From assembly GCA_024233005.1 (NCBI GenBank), contig JACKQE010000016.1, positions 27,642-91,641 of the forward strand: 64,000 nt of DNA, in the 5' to 3' direction. The position numbers and the translations under genes are program-made. Shown here piece by piece: positions 39,201-47,027 of the stretch. The stretch is from Akkermansiaceae bacterium (GTDB lineage Bacteria > Verrucomicrobiota > Verrucomicrobiia > Verrucomicrobiales > DEV007). The notes under the pieces are model-generated. The model saw only the letters and a program-made list of their open reading frames with translations. It did no database searches and had not been told where the DNA came from. The first letter of the stretch is position 1. The number at the start of each line of letters is the position of its first letter.

Positions 39201-42177
39201 GGGGATCAAAAACGACTTCCACAGTCGGTACTTTCGCTTCCGAAACGAACAGGGCTTTCTTCATTTCGAGATCTTCGATCACAAAATGTTCCCCAGGGAA
39301 CAGGTTGCGCGCCACCGCAAGGCCGATTTCGCCATAACCAGCGGCCGGAAAGACCACACTGTCCCAAAAACGGTGGTCATTTAGCCATGGAAACAACCGT
39401 GGATCCAATTCAAATCGCCAGGTGGGCTTGGGTGAGGTTTGCCGGAGGCCCAAAAGAGGATGCTCCTCGGCACCAGTCCTCAGATAAGCACCTTCGGCCG
39501 ATTCCAGCCAGAAACGCTCACGTTGCCATTGGTATCCAGGAAGTTTGATGCGACGCCCGGCGCCGCCAGTGGCCTGATTGAGGGCAACCCAGTCGATTTG
39601 GCAGCCGTGAAAATGGAGCTGGCAAAGGTTTGAGAGCAAATGGGTGGTCTCGTCCGTTTTGCGCATCAGGCTGTGAAAGACATGACCTTTGCGTTTTTGC
39701 TCTGCAAGACACTCCGTGATCGGATTGGTCAGGGCAGGATGAGGCCCAATTTCCAGGAACGTATCATCACCGGCCCGGATCATTCCGGTAAGCGCGGGCG
39801 CAAAAAGCACTGCCTCACGGACATTTCGCCACCAATATTGAGCGTCCAGCTTTTCCCCCTCCAAGGCTCCTCCTGTGACGGTGGAAATGTAGGGAATCCG
39901 GGTTGCTTGCGGCTTGATATCCGACAACACCTCAAGGAGTTCCTCCTGGATCGGGTCCATTTGGTGGGTGTGGAACGCATAATCGATCCTCAACCAGCGG
40001 ACAAAGCGCCCTTCCGCTTCCAAGGCATTGACAACTTCCTCGAGCGGTCCAGTGTCCCCCGCCAAGGTGATCATGGTAGGACTGTTGATCACCGCAACTT
40101 GAACCTGGCTCTCTTTGCCCTTGAGCAATTTTTTGGCCTCGCCAGGCGACATTCCGACCGCCGCCATCCGGCCAAGACCACCGGTGCTGTCCTGCAATCG
40201 ACTGCGGTGAAAAATGACTTTCACCGCATCTTCCAAGCTGTAAGCGCCTGCAACATAGGCTGCGGCGACTTCACCAACGCTGTGCCCGACTACTTTTTGA
40301 GGACGAATCCCCCATGATTCCCACAAAGCAGAAAGCGCCACCTGTAGTCCAAAAATGGCGGGCTGGGCGATATTGGTCCGGTTGATTTGGGATTCTGATT
40401 CCTCGCGGGACATTTCTTCGATTAGGGACCAGCCAGCGAGGGGTTTGAGATAAAAATCAATGTCTTCGAGCGCTTTGCGAAAAACAGGCTCTCGCGCAAG
40501 CAATTGCTGTCCCATGGCCCACCATTGGGCGCCCTGCCCGGTAAACACAAAAACCAACGGCCGAAGGTCCGCCCCGGGCCGTCCAGCCAGGACTTTCTCA
40601 TTGGGACTACCGCCCAGCCACGCGGTCAAATTGTGGCGCAGTTCGAAAGCGTCATCCCCCATGACGACCAACCGATTGTCATGATGGTCACGGCGAGCCC
40701 CGGCTGCGGCCGCAATCTCTGCCAGAGGATCGGTGGCATGGTGAAGAAAGTGCCGCCAAGCTACTGCCGAGGCTCGCATCGCGGCTTCTCCCCGACCGGA
40801 AATGGGCAACACAAAGGGACGTTGCGCCTTACGGGGAAGCTCGGGCCACGGCCCGGCCTGCGTCTCGGCCGGCGCTCCTTCGAGAACGATATGGGCATTG
40901 GTCCCACCAAATCCAAATGAATTGACGGCCGTGACCGGCAGGAAGTTTTCAACCCTGGGCAACGGTTGCAATTCCGTCGCCACTTTCAGGCGGTAATCAT
41001 CAAAGGGAATATTGGGATTCGGAGATTCAAAATTCAGGTTCGGAGGCACTTGATCCTTTTCGAGAACCAAGGAGGCCTTAATCAGTCCCGCAATGCCGGA
41101 GCCGGATTCCAAATGCCCAATGTTCGTCTTTACAGAACCCACAAGGCAATAATTGTCCGGACCGCGCCCTTGGGAAAGCACCAATCCCAGTGCTCTCGTT
41201 TCAATGGGATCGCCGACAGGAGTGCCAGTGCCATGCGCTTCCATGTAACAGACCCGCCGGGGCTCCATCCCGGCATCCTCGAAAGCAACCCGAAGCATTT
41301 CAGCCTGAGATTCCACCCCGGGCACCGTCATGGAAGACGTGTTGCCATCCTGATTAATGACGGCAGCCCGAATGGTGCAGTAAATGTGATTTCCATCCTC
41401 AAGGGCCTTTGACAGAGGCTTGATCATGACGATCCCGGCACCTTCCCCCCGCACGTAGCCATTGGCGCGCGCATCGAAGGCAAAACATTTGCCATTAGGG
41501 GAAAGCATCGAGGCTTTGGAGAACCCGATGGAAGCATCGGGTGTGAGCAGCGCGTTTACGCCGCCAGCCAACGCGAGTGTGGCCTGCCCGGACCAAATGG
41601 CATGACAGGCAAGATTGACGGCGACAAGCGCCGAGGAACATGCGGTATCGACAGAAACCGCCGGCCCCTTCAGATCAAAGAGATAGGCGATCCGATTGGA
41701 GGCAATGCTGAGGGTGCTACCGCTGTTAGTGTGAACATCCACATTTTTGGGATCCCCCATGGCCACATTTGCATAATCGTTGCTGGCAATCCCAATAAAA
41801 ACGCCCGTCAAAGACTCTCTGAGGGATTCCGGCGGAACACCGGCATCTTCCATGGTTTCCCAGGCAACCTCCAGCAACCACCGCTGCTGCGGATCCATCC
41901 GAAGCGCTTCTCGCGGTGAAATACCAAAGAATTGAGCATCAAATTCATCGAACCGGTCCAAAAAACCAGCCCACTTGGTGATCATTTTCCCCGGAATGTC
42001 ACTGTTTTTGTTGTAGAACCGATCTTTGTTCCAACGATCAGCGGGGACTTCCACAATGCCCGACCGTTCATCGACCATCAACTGCCAGAATTCATCGACC
42101 GAGCTGACTCCACCCGGAAAGCGACAACCCATGCCGACAATCGCCAGCGGCTCACGTTTTGCAACCTCTTGAGACAT
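30226..42177 (-). CDS. Hybrid type I PKS-NRPS megasynthase with AAR-like terminal reductase
   Basis: A single 3983-residue enzyme. KS 10-435 (Cys180, His315, His355). AT 541-835 (Ser633 in GHSVG, YAFH at 733-736). DH 906-1180 (His935, Asp1099). C-methyltransferase about 1220-1585 (LEIGAGTG 1411-1418). psiKR about 1595-1800. ER 1812-2125. KR 2143-2325 (Lys2259, Ser2283, Tyr2296, Asn2300; LDD 2239-2241, B-type). ACP with Ser2456. C 2525-2980 (HHIISD 2657-2662). A 3005-3485 (glycine code). PCP with Ser3533. Reductase about 3590-3983 (GLGSIG 3754-3759, Cys3918). All catalytic residues are present, so the enzyme should be active. No loading module exists, so KS probably takes an acyl chain from elsewhere or works iteratively. 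The inferred product is a reduced, alpha-methylated acyl chain amidated to glycine and released as an aldehyde. Confidence 0.93.
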   Translation of the reverse strand: MSQEVAKREPLAIVGMGCRFPGGVSSVDEFWQLMVDERSGIVEVPADRWNKDRFYNKNSDIPGKMITKWAGFLDRFDEFDAQFFGISPREALRMDPQQRWLLEVAWETMEDAGVPPESLRESLTGVFIGIASNDYANVAMGDPKNVDVHTNSGSTLSIASNRIAYLFDLKGPAVSVDTACSSALVAVNLACHAIWSGQATLALAGGVNALLTPDASIGFSKASMLSPNGKCFAFDARANGYVRGEGAGIVMIKPLSKALEDGNHIYCTIRAAVINQDGNTSSMTVPGVESQAEMLRVAFEDAGMEPRRVCYMEAHGTGTPVGDPIETRALGLVLSQGRGPDNYCLVGSVKTNIGHLESGSGIAGLIKASLVLEKDQVPPNLNFESPNPNIPFDDYRLKVATELQPLPRVENFLPVTAVNSFGFGGTNAHIVLEGAPAETQAGPWPELPRKAQRPFVLPISGRGEAAMRASAVAWRHFLHHATDPLAEIAAAAGARRDHHDNRLVVMGDDAFELRHNLTAWLGGSPNEKVLAGRPGADLRPLVFVFTGQGAQWWAMGQQLLAREPVFRKALEDIDFYLKPLAGWSLIEEMSREESESQINRTNIAQPAIFGLQVALSALWESWGIRPQKVVGHSVGEVAAAYVAGAYSLEDAVKVIFHRSRLQDSTGGLGRMAAVGMSPGEAKKLLKGKESQVQVAVINSPTMITLAGDTGPLEEVVNALEAEGRFVRWLRIDYAFHTHQMDPIQEELLEVLSDIKPQATRIPYISTVTGGALEGEKLDAQYWWRNVREAVLFAPALTGMIRAGDDTFLEIGPHPALTNPITECLAEQKRKGHVFHSLMRKTDETTHLLSNLCQLHFHGCQIDWVALNQATGGAGRRIKLPGYQWQRERFWLESAEGAYLRTGAEEHPLLGLRQTSPKPTWRFELDPRLFPWLNDHRFWDSVVFPAAGYGEIGLAVARNLFPGEHFVIEDLEMKKALFVSEAKVPTVEVVFDPQTRVFQVFSSTGDRRDWELNSQGVLRKIPRPDVPAVNFETLRKPLLEHFTHEQYYDDYAKAGYQFGPNFQHLQNVWRRKGESFAEVVVPDGILDSLSQFHFHPALLDACFHTVKGAQVYADGTKATDHFYLPATIRSIRLHVAKPPARLWAHGRLVGDNPEYVMADIMVYDDDGALIAEILGFRADHVDQADGSDLEKCLYQNRWEIARLKGTRLDGSARLASPSEIVAASDAVVLKHYEAHGLSDHYENFMPRIDAAARQFIINAYLDLGWCPQLGERITVDKAMQAFDIAEQHRKLVYGHFVALTEGGWLRSESDDSWEVVKVPERGNALRDLDKLAKDLPKFASEVALSRATGPKLAGVLSGEVDPISILFPGGSSNLLETFYRDGADFPVINELIKEAIGKAVANLPERRALRILEIGAGTGSLTRRVLPVLPADRTEYFFSDNGPMFLAAAKEKFGEAYPFVEYTVFDVEKSPADQGLPTHNFDIVLASNVIHATADLRKSLAVVQQCLAPDGLFLFLEVTWRRAPLDNVFGLLPGWWRFRDSDLRTHSALLSRRQWEELLQDSGFREVTSFISSPKSGEDQQACFIGKAPVMEVAPPENAPCGTILLIGSDATCSPYANALAKQGAQIVTVNGDLGAINDAFDHLNAQGTPPVAVVHALTLGTSEIDGMSEADLDASQAFGVRHVHALIKLVASRTWTTRPKFFFLTRSSLSVIPDDAVSGLAHSPIAGLLRVANNEIAEYQWTLIDLDGRKGAGDPLDVADEVLLSDGELELAYRGSQRWVRRVHRIKSEELPVRTRDAASAPDALPYRLQVSKPGILTNLSLNETGRRAPDPGEIEVLVKAGGINFRDVMKALGMYPGNPQDLRWFGDDFSGVVIRVGQGVKDLKPGDEVVGMAPYCFRSHVTVHRSMVFRKPADMPFVAAATLPTVFLTTHYAINELGRMRKGESILIHAGTGGVGQAAIQIALDLGLTIFSTAGSPEKRKLLENMGVHHVLDSRSLVFADRIMEITDGRGVDAVLNSLAGDFIPKNLSLLATFGRYMEIGKVDVYGNSKIGLEPLRNNISFFVIDLAQHLEHKPEYVAEMFSALESKFASKTYVPLPHTDFPITEVVEAFRYMAAGKHIGKNVLDFAVQPIPVGPSTEEGRLFHDRGTWLVTGGAGGFGLQLVKWMAANGARHFALMSRSGPKEDAALEIETLRSQGVTILDARGDATHREDVDRVVAEIQNSGAPLVGVIHGAMVLDDEFIVELDEERFSSVLRPKMLGAWNLHQATLGIPLEHFICFSSFSAFIGAVKQSNYNAGNVFLDQLAHHRRAQGLPALTFNWGAITGAGFVARNEKTQQYLEKVGLASTNLDETISLFRTGVTKDGGQLGAARVDWTALARFSPSVGSSKIFNHVVPRNGDGGGGDSAAARILEAPSDKRQGLVEELIAAQVAAVLGTESSRIDRETPLTNLGLDSLMAIELVNRIEEKLGFAMPMGSVLNGPNIRDLSVPVLEKLLENSGGETDTGAASAGASSMVPFLPTGEMPEVFPLSEGQRALWFLNRLAPDSSAYNLIFSGKFRPLLDIEAMKAAFAHLYRQHPMFDVVFETREGEPVQVLRKGGTIDFREHDCSALDDAALKELISEHANRPFDLTRGPVVRLELFRTSDQAHVALLAMHHIISDAWSVVLLMQDLIEAYFAVKSGRQPRYEKNAATYADFVSWEREHLNAPAADAMLAYWKDQMAGAPSGIDLPTDRPRPALQTFNGGTHGFQLDEILSESIQVFAREHQVTVFMALLSAYEILLHRYCNQDDLIVGVPLAGRTQQDLQKVVGYFINPVPLRADFTDDPTISAFLSMTRQRVNGALENQQYPLAKLVDKLRVPRDPGRSPLFQVSFSMERIPGVDEQGIAVFLIGQGGHTFHIGDLSMETVDLTTRQAQFEITLVVEEAGGNLYGCWQYNRDLFDAATIDRLSGLFEQVVRQMIASPESRVSEIALLDAAGADLVLSAWNQTTKPVSGDLLHEAFTKSAARHGDRTAVSCGDRELSYAEVDRLSNGVAEALIAAGVLPRGLVGVAMGRGVEMVAALLGVLKAGATYVPLDPEFPAQRLQLMLQDAVPAVILTSKELMDRLPSGPWITLAAEDIEPRVEAPAISGITADDLAYVIYTSGSTGIPKGVEIPHRAVMNFLGSMADRPGISTEDRLLAVTTLSFDISVLEVFLPLLHGAQVVVANRDEVKDGRRLARLLDAEEISVMQATPATWRLLLEAGWEGRSDLRILCGGEALPRELANTLVNSAKEVWNLYGPTETTVWSTVERITEGLECVSIGRPIDNTRVYVLDRHRQPLPAGFTGELYIGGDGLARGYRNRSDLTEAAFVAHKLPDGTSERIYRTGDLARWLPDGRLECLGRVDFQVKVRGVRIELGELESQIASHLSVRQAVVAKRTDLPAGEGLVAYLVTEPGAPSDLVGELRHYLADRLPAGMIPSYFVVLDEMPLTPNRKVDRRRLPVPSFGKAGDATLVAPETPAEKMLWDIFRHSFETDAFGITDNFFEMGGDSLMALRIVVEVSSAFHREVPVEAFLRHPTIEQLARYLLTASESVSGGAEIPLIAPRVEDLEHIEIETVGTSAPPLDAVALTYIPEVLASLAGVTRDEVAERWMGGRPILTNVYELPMGRIGVIMLPCFEVDFYKHLERIKQPVLEALELAAQAGARTVSLTGVIPSTTNHGREIERWIDGRTDLPVITTGDATRSATIIRSVEGILAKAGRGLEGETLAFIGLGSIGRGTLELLLQTQSHPAKLILCDPYLNDAELGSVRDAVRKAGFKGDVSVAANGGGLPAEAYTASLVVASTNLPGILDIRSLNPGALVVDYSFPPVFRVADAVQRLLEKEDILFTTGGELHTPGIVKETIYLPEAAEKASEEAQTGLIRFLAGRDASEITGCVLVSLLTGQKPEVKATLGPLSVEDATAHYAYLIELGIEPARLQMQGWFLPEDKVEAFGASPRVEA

Positions 42178-42487
42178 AAATTCTTATCTACAGCAAAATA
42201 ACACCCGCCACGCTGAAAACCCGGCAAGGAAAGCGGCCATGGAAGCCCATACAGCGCGATTCTTCAACATATATTACACCAACCAGAAAGGAATGCGGCC
42301 GAACTTCACACTCCGGCCTCCCTGATGGGGGGCCACTCTGGCACAAGAGTTCGCCCTAGGCAATGAGAGGTAGCAAGAAGCCCTCCTCTCTGTCATCTTG
42401 GCTCGGCACTGAGCCCAGCCCGTGGCTTGAGGGGCGAAATGTCTGGCATCATGGCCCCCTTGAGCCTACTGTGCCCGCTTCCCTAGC
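42178..42487. other. Divergent intergenic region between megasynthase and sulfotransferase
   Basis: These 310 bases hold no convincing gene. They contain the minus-strand promoter candidate at 42198-42227 and an imperfect hairpin at about 42433-42466 (GGCTTGAGGGGC against GGCCCCCTTGAGCC) close before the sulfotransferase start. No clear plus-strand promoter was found. As the only shared control region of the two genes, it would hold any common operator. Confidence 0.5.
42198..42227 (-). promoter_or_regulatory. Candidate promoter of the PKS-NRPS gene
   Basis: Read on the minus strand, TTGCCG (42222-42227) and TGTTAT (42198-42203) are spaced by 18 bases. The expected start site would leave a leader of only about 14 bases before the ATG. 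The match is fair and unverified. Confidence 0.35.
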
Positions 42488-43630
42488 ATGAGCACCCCCT
42501 GGACATACGAAAACGCGTCTGAAACGCCCGGCCCTATCCTTCATCCCCTGGCGGGAGCCAATGTGTCCACTTTAAAAGCTGTATTAAGCAAATACGGCCC
42601 GTTCAATGTCCGTTCCAGAAAACAACGGGCAGTGGCCATAGCGGCCGTAATGGGGAGGTTTGGAGCTTACCATTATGAAAACCTCCGCTGGGGAGAGAGG
42701 ATCAAGCGCAGCACACCAGAGGAACCGCCGATTTTCGTCATCGGCCATTGGAGGAGCGGAACCACCCACCTCCACAATCTGTTGAGCCAGGATCCACAAT
42801 TTGGTTTCATTAATTTCGCCGAAACCACGATGCCTTGGGATATGCTGGGCAAGAGAGTGGAGTTGGGACGTGCCTTGGTGAGGAAAGTCCTGCCCGAAAC
42901 CCGCGGATACGACAATGTCAAATTGACCTTGGAAGCTCCCCAGGAGGAGGAAATGGCGTTGGGAAACCTCAATCCGGTATCCTATTTTTATTCCTACTAC
43001 TTCCCGCGTTTTTTCAGACACCACTTCCGGCGTTCCATTTTTATGGATGGGCTTTCAGAATTGGAGAAGGCAGGTTTTGCGGAGACCTACCGTTTTCTGA
43101 TTCAAAAATTGGACTATGTGAAGGCAGGAAAGCGTTTGCTCTTCAAAAACCCGCCTTCCACGGCCCGCATCCCTCTGCTCCGCGCCCTGTTTCCCGGGGC
43201 AAAATTTATTCACATCGTACGGAATCCCTTCCAGGTCTACCGGTCCAGTCTGGCTCGATTTCCCCGACTCCTCAATGCGTTTGCCTGGCAGGATTTCGAC
43301 GGCATCGATTTCGCGGAAATCACTCTATCCAACTACGAGGAACTCAATCAAAAATACCTTCAGGATCGTGGCAATCTACCGTCGTCTGAGTTGTTTGAGA
43401 CGACTTTTGAGAAAATCACCGACGATCCTCTAAGCGAAATCGATCGTGCTTATGAGCAACTCGGGATATCCCATAAAAATGAGGCCCTAGAATCTATCTC
43501 AAGATATCTCAACGAAAATGCGGATTACGAGAAAAATCGACACCGTCCTTTGGAGGACTCATTGGCGGAGCAGATCCGCCAACGCTGGGCTTTTTCCTTC
43601 GACCACTGGGGCTATTCGAAAGATCAATAA
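42488..43630 (+). CDS. PAPS-dependent sulfotransferase
   Basis: A 380-residue enzyme of the bacterial Sulfotransfer_3 type that transfers sulfate from PAPS to a hydroxyl or amine. The 5'-phosphosulfate loop is VIGHWRSGTTHL (84-95). The 3'-phosphate segment is FIHIVRNPFQVYRSSL (240-255, Arg245, Ser253). No signal peptide is seen, so it acts in the cytoplasm. It is divergent from the PKS-NRPS gene across 310 bases and is the only nearby candidate tailoring enzyme, which suggests sulfation of the megasynthase product. A role in sulfating a lipid or glycan is the alternative. Confidence 0.85.
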   Translation: MSTPWTYENASETPGPILHPLAGANVSTLKAVLSKYGPFNVRSRKQRAVAIAAVMGRFGAYHYENLRWGERIKRSTPEEPPIFVIGHWRSGTTHLHNLLSQDPQFGFINFAETTMPWDMLGKRVELGRALVRKVLPETRGYDNVKLTLEAPQEEEMALGNLNPVSYFYSYYFPRFFRHHFRRSIFMDGLSELEKAGFAETYRFLIQKLDYVKAGKRLLFKNPPSTARIPLLRALFPGAKFIHIVRNPFQVYRSSLARFPRLLNAFAWQDFDGIDFAEITLSNYEELNQKYLQDRGNLPSSELFETTFEKITDDPLSEIDRAYEQLGISHKNEALESISRYLNENADYEKNRHRPLEDSLAEQIRQRWAFSFDHWGYSKDQ

Positions 43631-43700
43631 TTTTGATTCAGTAAAATTAATTATAAAATATTCAAGAGGTTCCCCGTGGAACACTGTAAAATTTTTAAAA
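43631..43700. other. AT-rich gap between convergent genes
   Basis: A clearly AT-rich stretch compared with its surroundings. It contains a small GTTCC/GGAAC hairpin around 43669-43682 and a following A/T run, and it may serve as a weak bidirectional terminator. Confidence 0.3.
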
Positions 43701-46700
43701 TCACGACACCCCCAGTAAGTCTCTCAATTCCTCCAAGGACAATCCGTTCATCATTGGCTGCTGATCATCCATTGCGGACTCAAATACCAAGCGCTTAGTG
43801 GCTTGAAGCTTTAAGATTTTCTCTTCCACGGTGCCGGAAACAATGAATTTGTGACTGGTCACGGGCCGAATCTGGCCAAACCGATGCGCCCGATCTGTCG
43901 CTTGGGCTTCGACTGCAGGATTCCACCAGGGATCATAATGAATCACCTGATCCGCCTGCGGCAAATTCAGACCATATCCGCCCGCTTTGAGACTGAGCAG
44001 GAAAACCGGAGATTGTCCCTTCTGAAACCGTTGCACAATTTCCCCGCGGTTGGTGGAACTCCCGTCCAGGTACTCGTATTTGATCCCCACCTCTTCAAGT
44101 TCACTTCGAATCAGCTTCAATGCCCCCACAAACTGGGAAAAAACCAAAACCCGATGGCCGTCGTCAATCAGCGTCGGCAGAATTTCTTTCAACAAAGCCA
44201 GTTTGGCAGAGGCCGTCTGCGCATCCAAATCCGCTTGGCCGGAATGACCGAGCAACCGTGCATCACAGCAGATCTGACGCAAACGAAGTAGTGCGGTAAG
44301 CATACGGGCCCTCAATTCGATGGGCTTTTGCGAGTCCGTTTTTTCCAAACTGATGATCTCCTTGCGCGCTGTATCCGCAATTTCATCGTAAAGAGCCTTT
44401 TGCCGGGTCGTGAGACGGCACGAAACGACCCGTTCGACCAAACTGGGAAGATCCGCCGCCACTTCTTTTTTGGTTCGGCGGAGGATGACCGGTTTCAGCA
44501 TTCGCCTGAAACGCCGCCAGAGAGGGCGATCATTCCCTTTGTTGAGAGGTTTCTCATACCGTTCGCGGAACTCTGAAAAACTCCCGAGATACCCCGGTAT
44601 GGAGAAATCCAAGATTGACCACAAGTCCAAAAGCCTGTTTTCGATTGGAGTTCCCGACAAAGCGAGCCGTGAAACAGAACGAAGCCCCCGGAGCGCCTGG
44701 GCCAACCGGGTTTTGGGGTTCCTCATGTGACTGGCTTCGTCGACGAGAACCAACCCGAATTCCTTCCCTTTGAAAAGGGCTTCGTGACGCGCCAGCATCC
44801 CAAAACTCAGAATCAGGATCCTTGGCATCAGACCGGAACCAGAGTTCAAACATTCCGCTAATGAATGCTCGATTTCTTTGCCTGAATCGGGAGTCCAGAT
44901 CAATGCCTCGGGCAGAAAGCGGACAATTTCCGATCTCCAGTTTTCGACCAAAGAAGTCGGGCAGACAACCAACGTCGGGGGAGGCAAATGCCCAGACAGA
45001 ACCAATAATTTCAATGCCATCAGCGATTGCAGGGTTTTCCCCAAGCCCATCTCATCGGCCAAGATCGCCCCGCGGGCATTGGTGCGAAGGGATTCCACCA
45101 ACCAGCCCACCCCTGACTTTTGATAGGGATGCAATCGGCTCCACCATTCCCCCCCTTCCAATTCTTCCAGTTTCTCTCCCCTCGTGTCCCCCGTCCACTG
45201 GTCTGTCCATTGTTCCAAAAGGGCTCGAAACGCCGCCGGCACAAAAAAGTTTCCCTGTCCGTTTTGGCGGACCCGACAGTCGTGCAGCACCTCTTCCAGG
45301 TCCAAAATTGTGTCGCCATCGACGAGTCCAAGCTTTCCGGCCGGAAGATCGACTTTTAATCGGCCTGTCGATTTCAACCTCAGAAGCGTTTCCCAGGAAA
45401 ATACCTCACTGGCCGCATGTCCCCCTGAGGCCTCCACTCTAAAGTGACGCCCTTTCTCCGAAACTTCCCCCCAAGACACCATCGGACGGATCGCCACCCA
45501 GTTTTCTGTAACACGCGACCATCGCTCGCCAGCGACCAAAGTGGCTCCGACATCACCCAAGCGAGAGACTCCATGCAAAAACCATCGCATGATGCCCTTT
45601 TCTCCTGATTGCTGCCAGCTCCGATCCTTCTGTGATGACTGAAACCCCAATTCTTCAAGAAGGTCACACAATCGGCCCTCAGTTTCTGCGTCCCGGGTCA
45701 AAAATTCTCCGTGTCGCTTCCCCAGATAGGGAAAGCCTGGTTCTGGCAGGTCAACTTGCCCAAGATAGAAAGTTGGCCCATCGCAATAACTTACCTTCAC
45801 CCGAAGTGCCACGTGATTCAGGGAGCCTTCGCATTCCACTGCGATCTCGGGTTTTCCAACCCTGATCGACGGCATCAAAGCAGCCGAAGCCGGGTCCGAC
45901 AAAGCAAAACATTCCCCAAATCCCCCGGCCCAAACAGCAAGCCAGGCAAAATCCAACTCAACGCTTGTCTCCTGGCCGTGGAGCAAGGGCGCTATTTTTT
46001 CCAAAACCGCCCCCGGCATTTCCACGAGGGGCCAGATGACCGACCGGTCACCATCATAAAGGCGAACTCCATCCGGGAAATCCAAGAGATGATTACCCAT
46101 CTCTCCTTCATCAGCCCCAGGCTGCTGCAGTCCGCTCAGCCGGACCCGAACTCCGTCCAGTGCCGGCTCCAGAGCTACTGCCAATCGCACCGGAACCGAG
46201 CTAATGGATAATAATTTTTCCCCAAGCCACACATTTATATGTCCTTGAAGCAACCGAAAGAAACCGCCGCCTTCAATGGCAGGGATAACTGCCAGGGCAG
46301 GAAATTGCGTCACGCCCCTCGCTTTCAGCCAGTTCCCCAAGGGCGATGCCCAGACGCGGCCAGCCTCCCCCACGGGAGAAGTCAAACGGACGGGAATCTT
46401 GCCTTTCCGGAAAACCCTCAAGAATGAGGCATCAAAACGAACTTCAAAGCCCGGGGGTAGAATGACATCGGTGTCGGCATCAGCATTCCGTGGAAGAATT
46501 TGACTGGAAGCATCCCTCTCTTCGGAAAGCAAAGCTGCCGGGGAATTCCTGGGGGCGTCCTTGGGCTGCAACCAGGCATATCCGACAGCCATGGAGTGGG
46601 AACAGATTGCCCCGCTGCGGCGCGATTCGGCGCATTGGCAAAGGTTTTCAATGTTTGTGGGCCCCAAGATGTTTAAACCGGCCACCCGATCGCGCGCGCC

Positions 46701-46856
46701 AAATTTCACCATTCCCTTGAGAATGTTCCCACTCAAGGAAACACCGGTGACGGCGCCCCCTTTGGCCATGCGACGACCTTCTCCACAGGCAATCCACCCT
46801 CCCACACTCATCAACCATTTCTCCGAGATCAGTGAGGCCGTATCTTCGTTTGGCAT
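43701..46856 (-). CDS. SNF2-family helicase with SWIM zinc finger
   Basis: A 1051-residue DNA-dependent ATPase. The SWIM motif is Cys73-x-Cys75 and Cys85-x-His87. A long middle region of about 100-550 has no clear motif. The ATPase motor shows ADEMGLGKT (about 597-606), DEAS (about 704), SGTPIENRLLDLWSILDF, VLRRTKKEVAADLP, then helicase C with VFSQF, LSLKAGGYGLNL and WWNPAVEAQATDRAHRFGQ. Bacterial members remodel protein-DNA or RNA polymerase complexes. No restriction or other defence genes are nearby, so a defence role is not supported. Confidence 0.9.
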   Translation of the reverse strand: MPNEDTASLISEKWLMSVGGWIACGEGRRMAKGGAVTGVSLSGNILKGMVKFGARDRVAGLNILGPTNIENLCQCAESRRSGAICSHSMAVGYAWLQPKDAPRNSPAALLSEERDASSQILPRNADADTDVILPPGFEVRFDASFLRVFRKGKIPVRLTSPVGEAGRVWASPLGNWLKARGVTQFPALAVIPAIEGGGFFRLLQGHINVWLGEKLLSISSVPVRLAVALEPALDGVRVRLSGLQQPGADEGEMGNHLLDFPDGVRLYDGDRSVIWPLVEMPGAVLEKIAPLLHGQETSVELDFAWLAVWAGGFGECFALSDPASAALMPSIRVGKPEIAVECEGSLNHVALRVKVSYCDGPTFYLGQVDLPEPGFPYLGKRHGEFLTRDAETEGRLCDLLEELGFQSSQKDRSWQQSGEKGIMRWFLHGVSRLGDVGATLVAGERWSRVTENWVAIRPMVSWGEVSEKGRHFRVEASGGHAASEVFSWETLLRLKSTGRLKVDLPAGKLGLVDGDTILDLEEVLHDCRVRQNGQGNFFVPAAFRALLEQWTDQWTGDTRGEKLEELEGGEWWSRLHPYQKSGVGWLVESLRTNARGAILADEMGLGKTLQSLMALKLLVLSGHLPPPTLVVCPTSLVENWRSEIVRFLPEALIWTPDSGKEIEHSLAECLNSGSGLMPRILILSFGMLARHEALFKGKEFGLVLVDEASHMRNPKTRLAQALRGLRSVSRLALSGTPIENRLLDLWSILDFSIPGYLGSFSEFRERYEKPLNKGNDRPLWRRFRRMLKPVILRRTKKEVAADLPSLVERVVSCRLTTRQKALYDEIADTARKEIISLEKTDSQKPIELRARMLTALLRLRQICCDARLLGHSGQADLDAQTASAKLALLKEILPTLIDDGHRVLVFSQFVGALKLIRSELEEVGIKYEYLDGSSTNRGEIVQRFQKGQSPVFLLSLKAGGYGLNLPQADQVIHYDPWWNPAVEAQATDRAHRFGQIRPVTSHKFIVSGTVEEKILKLQATKRLVFESAMDDQQPMMNGLSLEELRDLLGVS

Positions 46857-47027
46857 GCGATTGATCTTTCCCCCGCCCCACCCATTTGCAAAATTGAATT
46901 TCGGTTTTGGGAAAAAACTTCGAGTCTCTAAGAAGTCTTCTTGGCAAGAGCCATAATCCCACCGATAGTGGCAGGTTGCAAAACACGGCAGCTTTGGCCT
47001 GCGCCCCTTGAAATTGCCCCCCTTACG

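Noticed and set aside
43701..46856. SNF2 helicase as part of a phage-defence island
   Set aside because: No methyltransferase, nuclease or other known defence partner is adjacent. Housekeeping genes surround it.
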